From the NCBI RefSeq assembly GCF_002192455.1, contig NZ_CP021744.1, forward strand, positions 186,001 to 250,000: DNA of 64,000 bases, written 5' to 3'. The position numbers and the translations under genes were made by a program. Source of the stretch: Streptomyces albireticuli (GTDB lineage: Bacteria; Actinomycetota; Actinomycetes; Streptomycetales; Streptomycetaceae). Every line of letters starts with the position of its first letter. Position 1 is the stretch's first letter. Under the pieces are notes generated by a model that saw only the letters and a program-made list of their open reading frames with translations, had not been told where the DNA came from and made no database searches. Positions 55,130-63,263 of this stretch are shown one piece after another.

Positions 55130-56059
55130 TCACCCACCCAGACCCGGCTCAAGGCCGAAGCCGCCGAGCGGATGGCGGCCTGCCTCGGCACGGGCGGGCT
55201 CGGGTTTCCGCTGATCGGCTACTTGGCTGGACAACAGGCGCAGCGCGTCGGCCGAGGCGGTGTCGTTGGGTGTGTAGACCTCCAGCCGGTGGTCAGGGCT
55301 CTCGGGCTGGAGCCACACCTGATAGTCGATGTCGAGGTTGCCGACGGTCGGGTGCCGCAGGTGCATGGTGCCCACGGTGCAGTCCGCGACGTCGCCCTTG
55401 GCCCACAGCTGGGCGAAGTCCGGGCTTCGCATGGCGAGCTCGCCGATCAGTTCGGCCAGCCGGGCGTCGGTGGGATACCGGCCCGCGGTGAGCCGTAGGT
55501 AGGCCACGTGGACCCGGGCGAGTTCCTCCCAGTTCCGGTGGAGGTCTTGGGTGAGGGAGTCGAGGAAGAACATCCGGGGGACGGACGGCCGTCGCGCGGG
55601 GTCGTGGGGCGCCGTGAAGTCGACGTGCTCCGCGACGAGGGCGTGTCCGGTGCGGTTCCAGGCCAGCACGTCGCCGCGGCGGCCGAGCACGACGGCCGGC
55701 GTGCCGTCTCCCAGGGACGCCAGGAGCGAGAGCACCCGTTGGTGCGGCCGTTCCGGGCGGGGGCGTACCAGGCGTGATGTGGTGGGCTGACGGGCGAGGT
55801 TGTGCAGGTGGGCGGTCTCGGCCGGATCGAGCCGGAGCACGTTGGCGAGCGCGTCGAGGACCTGCTGGGAGGCGGTACCGGCTTGGCCTTGCTCCAGGCG
55901 CGTGTAGTAGCCGGCGCTCACGCCGGCGAGCTGGGCGAGCTCCTCGCGGCGCAGGCCCGGCACCCGGCGGGCGGTGCCGTAGGTGCGCAGTCCGACGTCG
56001 GCGGGCGTGACCCGGTGGCGGCGGGTCTTGAGGTAGGCCCCGAGGCTCTCCAGTTGCAT
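55130..56059 (-). CDS. XRE-type regulator with MmyB-like ligand domain
   Basis: The 309-residue protein has an N-terminal helix-turn-helix (GLRREELAQLAGVSAGYYTR, LEQGQ) and the MmyB-like PAS-type domain (PAVVLGRRGDVLAWN, WEELARVHVAYLRLTAGRYP, KGDVADCTVGTMHLRHPTVG), typical of this large Streptomyces family. In the known structure that domain binds a fatty acid. It is divergent from the DHA2 efflux pump gene 56164, which such regulators usually control. Confidence 0.94.
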   Translation of the reverse strand: MQLESLGAYLKTRRHRVTPADVGLRTYGTARRVPGLRREELAQLAGVSAGYYTRLEQGQAGTASQQVLDALANVLRLDPAETAHLHNLARQPTTSRLVRPRPERPHQRVLSLLASLGDGTPAVVLGRRGDVLAWNRTGHALVAEHVDFTAPHDPARRPSVPRMFFLDSLTQDLHRNWEELARVHVAYLRLTAGRYPTDARLAELIGELAMRSPDFAQLWAKGDVADCTVGTMHLRHPTVGNLDIDYQVWLQPESPDHRLEVYTPNDTASADALRLLSSQVADQRKPEPARAEAGRHPLGGFGLEPGLGG

Positions 56060-56137
56060 GACTCCGAGCGTAGGTGCTGCGGTCCGTGGCTGGGTGCCCC
56101 TGCGAGGTGTACCCATGACGTGGGGATGGTTGCCGGG

Positions 56138-56159
56138 CCGACCGGTGTCGCACCGTCGG
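56138..56159. promoter_or_regulatory. Candidate operator overlapping the MFS start region
   Basis: CCGACCGGTG and CACCGTCGG form a near-perfect inverted repeat around TCG, ending 4 bp before ATG 56164. This is a possible binding site for the divergent XRE regulator. Confidence 0.4.
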
Positions 56160-56163
56160 AGGC

Positions 56164-57696
56164 ATGAATGCACAGTGTGTTTCTCACTCCCCCGGTCTGC
56201 GGGCGTGGCTCGGCCTGCTGGTGGTACTCGGCCCGGTGCTGCTGGTCGCGATGGACGGCTCGGTCCTGTTCCTGGCGATGACCGAGATCTCCGAGGCGCT
56301 GTCGCCGACCGCCGGTCAGGCGTTGTGGATCCTGGACGCCTACGGATTCGCCGTCGGGTCCCTGCTCGTCGCGTTCGGGAACATCGGCGACCGGTACGGG
56401 CGGCTGAAGCTTCTGATGACCGGCACGGCGGTGTTCGGCGCGGCCTCGGCGGGGGCGGCGTTCGCCCCTGGGCCGGAGCTGCTGATCGCCTTCCGGGCGC
56501 TGATGGGTGTGGCGGGTGCCACGCTGCTGCCGTCGGCGCTGGCGGTACTCAGCGAACTGTTCCCGGACCCTCGCCACCGGGCGAGAGCGATCGGGATCTT
56601 CGCTGCCACCTTTGCCGCCGGCTTCGCGATCGGCCCGGTCGTCGGCGGTCAGTTGCTGAACGGCTTCTGGTGGGGGTCGGTCTTCCTCCTCAATCTCCCC
56701 GTCGTCGTGCTCTTCCTGGCCCTGGCCCCGGTTCTGCTCCGCGAGGTACGTACCGCGCGCACCGGCCGCGTCGACGTCCTGAGCGTGGCGCTCTCGGCCG
56801 CAGGCATCCTGCTGACCGTCTACGCGGTCAAGCAGGCTGCCGCGGAGGGGGTGACCGCGGCCCCTGTGGCCGCAGGCGCCGTCGGCGTCGTCGCCCTGGG
56901 GTGGTTCACCCGGCGGCAACTCCGCCTTGAGCATCCCCTGATCGACTTGGGTCTCTTCCGCGACCGGGTGTTCACGATCGCGGCCGTCACCGGTCTGCTG
57001 CCGCTGGCCGCATGGTCGGCGATGGCCTACCTCGGTGGCATCTACCTCCAGTCCGTCCTTGGGCTGACGGTCCTGGACGCGGCTCTCGTCGCGCTCCCGG
57101 GCGCGGCTGTGCTCACCGTCACCTGCGTCGTCACACCGGCGCTGGTCGCGCGTACCGGCACGCGGGCGGCGTTCATCAGCTGCCACGTCTTCATCGCCGC
57201 GGGTCTGTTCCTGCTGCTGCTCACCGGCGTGTCCGGTGGTGTCGGCTGGTACGTGGCGTCCACCGTCGTCGCCGGTCTCGGCTACGGCATCTCCTTCAGC
57301 GTCGTCGCCGATACCGTGGTGGCCGCGGTTCCCGCGGAACGCGCCGGGTCCGCCGCGGCGATCGCCGAGACCAGCAATGAGATCGGCAACGCCCTCGGCA
57401 TCGCGCTCCTCGGCTCGCTGGCCGCCCTGGTCTTCCGGCTCCAGGGGCCCGGCGTCGCCGGGACCCTCAACGAGACATTGCGGGTCCCCGGTCTCACCGC
57501 CGCGGTCATCGGCGACGCGAAGTCGGCCTTCGTCACCGGTCTGCACATCGCCGCCCTGATCGGGGGCATCCTCCACGTCGCACTCGGTGTCTTCGCCCTG
57601 CGGCACCTGCCGAGGGCCTCCACCAGCACCGACGACGCCGGTCCGGGCACGGGCTCCCTGGCCGGGAACACCGCCGAAGCGGGCAGCGTCCGATGA
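56164..57696 (+). CDS. MFS drug efflux transporter, DHA2 type (14 helices)
   Basis: The 510-residue protein has about 14 hydrophobic segments. Motif A is FGNIGDRYGRLKLLM after helix 2; motif C-like GFAIGPVVGGQLL lies in helix 5; WILDAYGFAVGSLLVAFG is the DHA2 first-loop pattern (EmrB/QacA family). It exports hydrophobic drugs or a metabolite by proton antiport. Divergent from the MmyB-like regulator. GGAGG lies very close to ATG 56164, so a slightly later start is possible. Confidence 0.95.
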   Translation: MNAQCVSHSPGLRAWLGLLVVLGPVLLVAMDGSVLFLAMTEISEALSPTAGQALWILDAYGFAVGSLLVAFGNIGDRYGRLKLLMTGTAVFGAASAGAAFAPGPELLIAFRALMGVAGATLLPSALAVLSELFPDPRHRARAIGIFAATFAAGFAIGPVVGGQLLNGFWWGSVFLLNLPVVVLFLALAPVLLREVRTARTGRVDVLSVALSAAGILLTVYAVKQAAAEGVTAAPVAAGAVGVVALGWFTRRQLRLEHPLIDLGLFRDRVFTIAAVTGLLPLAAWSAMAYLGGIYLQSVLGLTVLDAALVALPGAAVLTVTCVVTPALVARTGTRAAFISCHVFIAAGLFLLLLTGVSGGVGWYVASTVVAGLGYGISFSVVADTVVAAVPAERAGSAAAIAETSNEIGNALGIALLGSLAALVFRLQGPGVAGTLNETLRVPGLTAAVIGDAKSAFVTGLHIAALIGGILHVALGVFALRHLPRASTSTDDAGPGTGSLAGNTAEAGSVR

Positions 57697-57728
57697 CCCG
57701 CGCCGACTCCACGCTCAGATGGAGGGGC

Positions 57729-57744
57729 CGACGACGCCTCGTCG
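57729..57744. terminator. Small hairpin between convergent MFS and MarR genes
   Basis: CGACGA and TCGTCG form a 6-bp stem with a 4-nt loop 33 nt after the MFS stop. Confidence 0.35.
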
Positions 57745-57802
57745 AGTGATGCCGGACCCGGCCGATCGCCCACGGTCACTGCCGGCGACGCCCCTCGGTC
57801 TA

Positions 57803-58270
57803 TCAGGCGAGCGTCCCGCCCGCGTTCCGGATCAGCTTCTGAAGCACCTTCATCGTGACGACGTAGTCAGCGTCGTCGATGCCCTCGTGGAGGGCGGCGC
57901 GGATCGCGGGGGCGTTGCGCGCGAGGTCGACGCGGGCCTGCTCCCCCTCCTCGGTGAGCCACAGCCGCTCCTCGGCGTCCTGGGTCAGCCAGCCGCGCTC
58001 CAGGAGCACCGCGGCCTCCGCCGCCAGGTCGTCCTCGGACCGTATGTAGGAAGCCATGGCCTCACGCAGCTCGGGCAGGGTCATCCCCTCGCCGTCGGGC
58101 GAGATGTCGTTCGCCGACAGGTTGCGCAGCAGCCAGAGCTGGGGCTGGGTGTAGCCCTTCGCGGTCATCTGTTCCCGGGTGAACGCGATGAGCGCCTCGT
58201 AGGCGAGACCGGTCCAGTACGCGGCGGGCTGCCCGGCGAGTTCGGCGTCGGAGATCTGCTGGGGCGTCAT
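57803..58270 (-). CDS. MarR-family winged-helix regulator
   Basis: The 155-residue protein has TQPQLWLLRNLSAND, a winged helix TLPELREAMASYIRSEDDLA, and the wing VLLERGWLTQDAEERLWLTE, the MarR layout; helices at both ends make the dimer interface. ATG 58270 follows AGGAGGGG at 8 nt. An 18-bp inverted repeat with a 19-bp spaced promoter lies about 70-85 bp upstream. Confidence 0.88.
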   Translation of the reverse strand: MTPQQISDAELAGQPAAYWTGLAYEALIAFTREQMTAKGYTQPQLWLLRNLSANDISPDGEGMTLPELREAMASYIRSEDDLAAEAAVLLERGWLTQDAEERLWLTEEGEQARVDLARNAPAIRAALHEGIDDADYVVTMKVLQKLIRNAGGTLA

Positions 58271-58330
58271 GGGATGTCCCCTCCTGGTCTTTCGGTTCGG
58301 AGCCTGCGTGCCGTGCAGGTCATGCGGAGA

Positions 58331-58362
58331 GCGTATGACCTCAAGTGCGGTTGAGGACAAGT
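58331..58362 (-). promoter_or_regulatory. MerR/SoxR-type promoter with CCTCAA-N6-TTGAGG box
   Basis: CCTCAAGTGCGGTTGAGG (58339-58356) is a perfect 6-bp inverted repeat of the kind known for SoxR and related MerR regulators. On the minus strand it sits between TTGTCC and TACGCT hexamers with a 19-bp spacer, the over-long spacing typical of MerR-activated promoters, and points to the MarR gene. No merR gene is in the window. Confidence 0.55.
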
Positions 58363-58546
58363 ATGTGATCTTCCGGACGACGCCGGCGCAGGACCCGGAA
58401 GCCCTGTCGCCGTCACGTCCTCCCGTGTGCCGGAGCGGACTCCAGCCCGAGGTTCTCGGATCATGTCGGCGTGGGCGCCCCCCGTCGGCGAGGCCAGCAG
58501 GTGGTCGGCGATCAGCCCGGCGGCGTGCGCGAGGGTGGTCGACACG

Positions 58547-58666
58547 ATGTACGAACCGGCGCGGATCACCTTCGTCGACGAGGTGCCGCTGACGGACGCG
58601 GGCAAGCCGGACCGGACGCCGCTGCGATCGCGCGCTGCGCAGGCTTACGAAGTCAGCCGGAGGTAA
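58547..58666 (+). pseudogene. C-terminal remnant of an acyl-CoA synthetase
   Basis: The frame ends RITFVDEVPLTDAGKPDRTP with the A10 motif and Lys of ANL enzymes, then LRSRAAQAYEVSRR and stop. Nothing recognisable as the rest of such an enzyme precedes it. The remainder of 58271-58783 shows no gene. Confidence 0.6.
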
Positions 58667-58783
58667 CGACTCTGGGCCGGGCGGCGGACAGGACGACGGA
58701 GTCGAGCGGCGCGCGGCCGTCGCCTCCCGGCCCGTACCCGCCCGCACAAGGTAGGTTCCGCAGCCGCGGAAGGCGAGGCCGTG

Positions 58784-59008
58784 TCAGTGCTCCTGAGGCC
58801 GGCCGTCTTCCGGATGCGCCTCCAGGTCCGGGTCCGGGCCCTCCCGGTATTCCGGGCAGTCGGGGTTGTGGCAGCGGCGGGGGGTCCACACGGGCACGAA
58901 GATTCCGAGGGTCTTGCGCCGCCTCTTGATCGTCATGGCCAGGGGCTGCTTGCAGACCGGGCAGAGAACCTCTCCCTGGGGACCGGTCTCGCGCTGGACT
59001 TTACTCAT
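58784..59008 (-). CDS. Small CxxC zinc-ribbon-like protein
   Basis: The 74-residue protein has EVLCPVCKQPLAM and RRCHNPDCPEYRE, two CxxC/CxxxxC knuckles that could hold one zinc. A basic segment lies between (TIKRRRKTLG) and an acidic tail follows. I recognise no defined function. A+T-richer sequence directly upstream (TTAAAGA before ATG 59008) may be its promoter and ribosome site. Confidence 0.7.
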   Translation of the reverse strand: MSKVQRETGPQGEVLCPVCKQPLAMTIKRRRKTLGIFVPVWTPRRCHNPDCPEYREGPDPDLEAHPEDGRPQEH

Positions 59009-59066
59009 TCTTTAACCATAGATCCTGTGGTCGGAACAAGGGGGGACGCGGGACAGCGGCCGCCGA

Positions 59067-60134
59067 TCAGCGCGCCGTGCGGGGCGGATCGTCCGGTTCC
59101 TGATCCTGCCGTGCGCGGGCGTCACCGTCGGGCCCGAGGGGCTCGGGGGGTGTCGCGTCGGGCGCCGGGGCCGCCGTCCCGTCCGGTGCGGCGGCGTGGG
59201 GTGGGACGGGTCGCCGCAGGCTGAGGATCACGGACGCGGCCAGGACCACGACGATGACCGCGAGGCTGACGGGTGAGGGGATCTCCGGGATGCCGGGGCT
59301 GATCATCTTGTGGGACGCCTGGAGGATGAGCTTGACGCCGATGAAGGCGAGGATGATCGCCAGGCCCTTGCTCAGGTAGTGGAAGCGGTCCAGGAGCCCG
59401 GCGAGCATGAAGTACAGGGCTCGCAGGCCGAGAATGGCGAAGGCGTTGCTGGTGTAGACGATGAAGGCGTCGTCGCTGACGGCGAGGACGGCGGGGACGC
59501 TGTCGACGGCGAAGATCAGGTCGGCGGCCTCGATCGCGGCGACCACCGCGAGAAGCGGGGTGGCCGTACGCTTGCCCGCTTCCATGACGAAGAACTTCAT
59601 GCCGGCGTACTCGTCCCGGACCGGCATGATCTTGCGGAGCAGTCGTACGGCGAGGCTTTTGCCCGGGTCGAAGCTTTCCTCCTCGTCCTTGAGGAGCTTG
59701 TAGGTGCTGTAGAAGAGGACCGCGGCGAAGGCGAACAGCACGGCGGTGAAGCGGCTGACCACGGCGACGCCGAGGGCGAGGAAGACAGCGCGGAAGACCA
59801 GGGCGCCGATGACGCCGAAGAAGAGCACGCGGTGCTGGTAGGCGCGGGGCACCTTGAAATAGGCGAAGATCACCGCGAAGACGAAGAGGTTGTCGACCGA
59901 CAGGCTCTTCTCCAGCAGCCACGCGGTGGTGTACTCGGTCCCGGCCGTCGTGCCGAGGACGAGGAAGACGACCACGGCGAAGGCCAGGGCGAGGCCCACC
60001 CACAGGCCGCTCCAGGCCGCGGCCTCCTTGAAGCCGATGACGTGTGCCTTGCGGTGGGCCAGCAGGTCCACGGCCAGCGACACCACCACCGTCGCGGCGA
60101 ACACCATCCAGAGCCAGAACGGAACCTCGAGCAC
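59067..60134 (-). CDS. TerC/Alx-family integral membrane protein
   Basis: The protein is about 355 residues with eight to nine membrane helices. Conserved TerC residues are present: KEAAAWSGLWVGLA, EKSLSVDNLFVFAVIFAYF (acidic metal-binding DN), AIEAADLIFAVDSVPAVLA (second acidic set) and a Pro/Ala-rich C-terminal tail. Known relatives export manganese and load it into exported proteins, or link to tellurite resistance. GTG 60134 has AAGGA at about 10 nt; GTG 60143 is an alternative. Confidence 0.94.
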   Translation of the reverse strand: MLEVPFWLWMVFAATVVVSLAVDLLAHRKAHVIGFKEAAAWSGLWVGLALAFAVVVFLVLGTTAGTEYTTAWLLEKSLSVDNLFVFAVIFAYFKVPRAYQHRVLFFGVIGALVFRAVFLALGVAVVSRFTAVLFAFAAVLFYSTYKLLKDEEESFDPGKSLAVRLLRKIMPVRDEYAGMKFFVMEAGKRTATPLLAVVAAIEAADLIFAVDSVPAVLAVSDDAFIVYTSNAFAILGLRALYFMLAGLLDRFHYLSKGLAIILAFIGVKLILQASHKMISPGIPEIPSPVSLAVIVVVLAASVILSLRRPVPPHAAAPDGTAAPAPDATPPEPLGPDGDARARQDQEPDDPPRTAR

Positions 60135-60143
60135 GCTGGTCAC

Positions 60144-60492
60144 TTCCTTGACGGTCCACGCTCACAAGCGGACCTATGAGGAGTTTTCGGTATTTTGCCT
60201 CACCAGGCGGCCCAGGGACGGGGATCTGGGCCGTGTCCCGCCGCCGGCGGCCGGTCCGCATTCGCCGGCTCGCCGGCGTAAGGCGACGGAATGCGTCCTG
60301 GAGCGTCGCCCAGCGGTGCCGGCCACGGTGCACCGGGGCTCCGCCGGTGCACCGTGTGAGCGCCTCGCGACCAGGGTTTCATGAGCGGGTGCGACAACCG
60401 CCGAGCCCTCGCAGGGGAGCTCGTACGTCAGGCCGTACGCGGTGGATACCGTCTCACCAGCGTGTCGGGGACCACCCGGCGCGGCGCGTAGA
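60144..60492. other. Spacer between SulP and TerC genes
   Basis: This 349-bp stretch should hold the TerC promoter. I see no riboswitch-like yybP-ykoY core and no gene; a 22-codon frame overlapping the SulP stop (60428-60496) is too short to support. Confidence 0.4.
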
Positions 60493-61980
60493 TCATGACG
60501 CGGTCACCGCCTCCGGGTGCCTGACCCGCACCGCTTCCGTGCCCTTCCCGTTGTGGCGCGCCGCCCAGTTCTCCAGGGCGGCGCGGCAGGCGTGGTCGAG
60601 GTGGCGGACCTGTGAGAGGTCCAGTTCGATCGGGCGGTTCTGCGGCAGGGCCTCCAGGGTTTCCAGGAGGCGGGGCAGGCGCAGGAAGGTGGCGAATCCC
60701 GAGACGGCGACGACGATGCGGCCGTGGGCCGGCTCGCGGACGTCGAGGTGGAGGGTGGAGCTCTCCCAGGCCGACTTGACGACGGCGAGCAGCAGCCCCA
60801 GCACGACGCCCTCGAACATGCTGGTGGTGACGATGGCGACGGCCGTGGTGCCCAGGATGACGGCCTCGCCGCGGTGCTCGCGCCACAGCGGAAGGATTTC
60901 CTTGAACGGCACGAGCTTGCAGCCGGCGTGGACCAGTACGCCCGCGAGGGCGGCCAGCGGGATGATGCCGATCGCCGCCGGGAGCAGCACGGCGAACAGC
61001 AGCAGCCACGCGCCGTGCAGGATGCGGGAGAGTTTGGTCTTGGCGCCCGCCTGGACGTTGGCGGAGCTGCGGACGATGACGGCGGTCATGGGCAGGGCGC
61101 CGAGGATGCCGCAGACGGTGTTGCCGATGCCCTGCGCCATGAGTTCTTTGTCGTAGTGGGTGCGCGGGCCGTGGTGCATGCGGTCGACCGCGGCGGCGCT
61201 GAAGAGGGACTCCGCCGAGGCGATGAGGGTGAAGGCCAGGACCGTGCCGAGGACGCCGATCCCGCCGAGAGTGGTGAGGTCGTTGAGAGCCGGCGGCTGG
61301 ATGGCGTCGGCCAGGCCCTTCACCTGCACGTTGGCGATGTCGAGGCCGCCGAGGGCCGTGACGGCCGTGGCCAGGGCTACGGCCGCCAGCGGGCCGGGCA
61401 GCACCTGGGCCTTTGCCGGGAGCTTCTTCCACAGGACGAGTACGGCGATGGTGCCCGCCCCGACCGCGAAGGCGGTCAGGGCCGTGCGGTTCGTGGCGAT
61501 GTCCCCGATCAGGGCCGGGATGCCGAGGATCTTGTCCACACCGGAGCGGGGCTGCTTGACGCCCGCCATGGTGTAGAGCTGTCCGAAGACCAGGACGAGT
61601 CCGATGCCGGCGAGCATGCCTTGGACGACGGCCACGGAGATCGCCCGGAACCAGCGGCCGAAGCGCACGGCGCCCAGAGCGATCTGGGCCAGGCCGGTGG
61701 CCAGGACGATCGCTCCGAGGACACCGAGGCCGAATTCCTGGACCGCTTCGAAGACCAGGACGGTCAGCCCCGCGGCGGGGCCGCTGACCTGGAGGCTGCT
61801 GCCGGGCATCGCGCCGACGACGAGGCCGCCGACGATGCCGGTGATCAGCCCGAGTTCGGCGGGCACCCCCGAGGCGACGGCCACACCCACGCACAAGGGC
61901 AGGGCCACCAGGAACACGACGAGGGAGGCCAGGACGTCGCGCCGGACGCTTACGGGATCTTTGATGAGGGTGGGGAGCAT
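60493..61980 (-). CDS. SulP-family anion (probably bicarbonate) transporter with STAS domain
   Basis: The 495-residue protein has about 12-14 membrane segments with SulP signatures (ALPLCVGVAVASGVPAELGL, SGPAAGLTVLVF) and GALPMTAVIVRSSANVQAG. The C-terminal STAS domain at about 400-490 has RPIELDLSQVRHLDHACRAAL. It is directly downstream of a beta-carbonic anhydrase gene (67-bp gap), the context of bicarbonate transporters such as BicA; that substrate is inferred rather than sulfate. ATG 61980 has GAGGAA 9 nt upstream. Confidence 0.93.
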   Translation of the reverse strand: MLPTLIKDPVSVRRDVLASLVVFLVALPLCVGVAVASGVPAELGLITGIVGGLVVGAMPGSSLQVSGPAAGLTVLVFEAVQEFGLGVLGAIVLATGLAQIALGAVRFGRWFRAISVAVVQGMLAGIGLVLVFGQLYTMAGVKQPRSGVDKILGIPALIGDIATNRTALTAFAVGAGTIAVLVLWKKLPAKAQVLPGPLAAVALATAVTALGGLDIANVQVKGLADAIQPPALNDLTTLGGIGVLGTVLAFTLIASAESLFSAAAVDRMHHGPRTHYDKELMAQGIGNTVCGILGALPMTAVIVRSSANVQAGAKTKLSRILHGAWLLLFAVLLPAAIGIIPLAALAGVLVHAGCKLVPFKEILPLWREHRGEAVILGTTAVAIVTTSMFEGVVLGLLLAVVKSAWESSTLHLDVREPAHGRIVVAVSGFATFLRLPRLLETLEALPQNRPIELDLSQVRHLDHACRAALENWAARHNGKGTEAVRVRHPEAVTAS

Positions 61981-62047
61981 GATGGGGTTCCTCGCACGGC
62001 GGAAGGCAGGCTCTGGAGCGGTGGCGTGTGGGACGGGTGGCGGCAGG

Positions 62048-62644
62048 TCACAGCGGGCGGAACCACTCGTCGCCGCTGTGGTATTCGCTGACCAGGCCGG
62101 TGTGCACCTCGTAGTACCAGGCGTGCACCGACAGCGTCCCGTCCTCGAGCCGCTCCCGCACACACGGGTACGCGCGCAGCCGCTCCACCTGCGCCACCGC
62201 ATGGCCCTGCACCGCCTCCGCCACGTCGGGCGAGCAGGCCACCGCCTCCCGCGCGGGCCGCGGCGCGGCCCGCTCCAGCCAGCCCCGTACCGCCGGGGCG
62301 GCGGACAGGTCGTCCCCGCGTACCAGGGCGCCCACCGCGCCGCAGTGCGAATGCCCGCACACGACGATGTCGCGGACGCCCAGCACCCGGACCGCGTACT
62401 CGATGGTGGCCATCTCGCCGGCCGGGACATCGGTGCGGTACTCGGGGACGATGTTGCCCGCCGTGCGCAGTTCGAACAGTTCCCCCGGGCGGGCTCCGGT
62501 GATCAGCGCGGGCACCACCCGCGAGTCGGAGCAGGTGATGAACAGCGCCTGCGGGCTCTGGCCCGCCTCCAGGACGCGGAACTCATCAGCCCGCTCAGCC
62601 ACGTGCGTGGAGAAGGAACGTGCGCTTTCTACCAGGGACTTCAT
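62048..62644 (-). CDS. Beta-class carbonic anhydrase
   Basis: The 198-residue protein has the zinc ligands ITCSDSRVVP (Cys, with the Asp-Arg dyad) and VVCGHSHCGAVGAL (His and Cys), plus RTAGNIVPEY. It interconverts CO2 and bicarbonate. ATG 62644 has GGAGGGAGG 6 nt upstream; upstream extension to 62740 is not supported. It forms an operon with the SulP transporter. Confidence 0.96.
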   Translation of the reverse strand: MKSLVESARSFSTHVAERADEFRVLEAGQSPQALFITCSDSRVVPALITGARPGELFELRTAGNIVPEYRTDVPAGEMATIEYAVRVLGVRDIVVCGHSHCGAVGALVRGDDLSAAPAVRGWLERAAPRPAREAVACSPDVAEAVQGHAVAQVERLRAYPCVRERLEDGTLSVHAWYYEVHTGLVSEYHSGDEWFRPL

Positions 62645-63263
62645 GGTGGCCTCCCTCCTGCGCCCGCCGAGTACGGGGAGCGCGGTGTGTTCAAGGTCAT
62701 CACTGGGTTGGTGTGTCAGCGGTCGGCAGGGCATGACCACTGACGGCTCGTCATGTCGCCTTCGACGTGACGGAGCGGTTGTCCGGCCGGTACTTCGCTC
62801 GCCGCTACGGGACGGAGCGCGCCCTCACCGCTTGGTGAGCGATCGTGAACACGGAACGTCCGGGAACGGCCGCACCCCTCGGTGTCCGCCGTCAGGTGGA
62901 ACCCTCCGTGGATCCATCAGCACTACTCCCCCGAGTGACATGACCGGTCGGCCGTACGTCATGTGTGCCGCTGCCTCAGGGCGGGCGCGCCAACAGCCGA
63001 GCCAGCTCAGACGACTGCGACCGCCCCTTTACCCGGAGATTACCTTACGGCCGCAGCTTATGAGACAGTCAACTAATGCTTTTGAAAGGGTAATTGGCGC
63101 CAGGCGCGCAACACACGCCCCCGGGCGCACGCCCCTTGAGACAGGCCGGACCAGGGCCCTGATCGAAAGCCCCGGCAACCGCCGAGGACGATCGCTCTGA
63201 TCCCCAGGCGCAGGTCTCGTGGGTGCCGGCGGGCAGGTGACCGAAAGCCGGAGGCCGGCTGTC
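62645..63263. other. Long gene-free region between carbonic anhydrase and tyrosinase-like genes
   Basis: No coding frame is supported in about 620 bp. About 63020-63100 is less G+C-rich (TTACCC at 63029 and GGGTAA at 63088 form a loose inverted repeat), but I cannot assign a function. Confidence 0.4.

Noticed and set aside
55918..57606. 562-residue minus-strand frame opposite the MFS gene
   Set aside because: Low-complexity Gly/Asp/Arg/Glu/Gln sequence, antisense to clear membrane helices of the transporter.
60144..60492. Possible manganese (yybP-ykoY) riboswitch before TerC
   Set aside because: I could not find the conserved paired core; the region is plain GC-rich spacer.
60428..60496. 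22-codon frame overlapping the SulP stop (ATGA)
   Set aside because: Too short and without conservation evidence; overlap alone is weak support.
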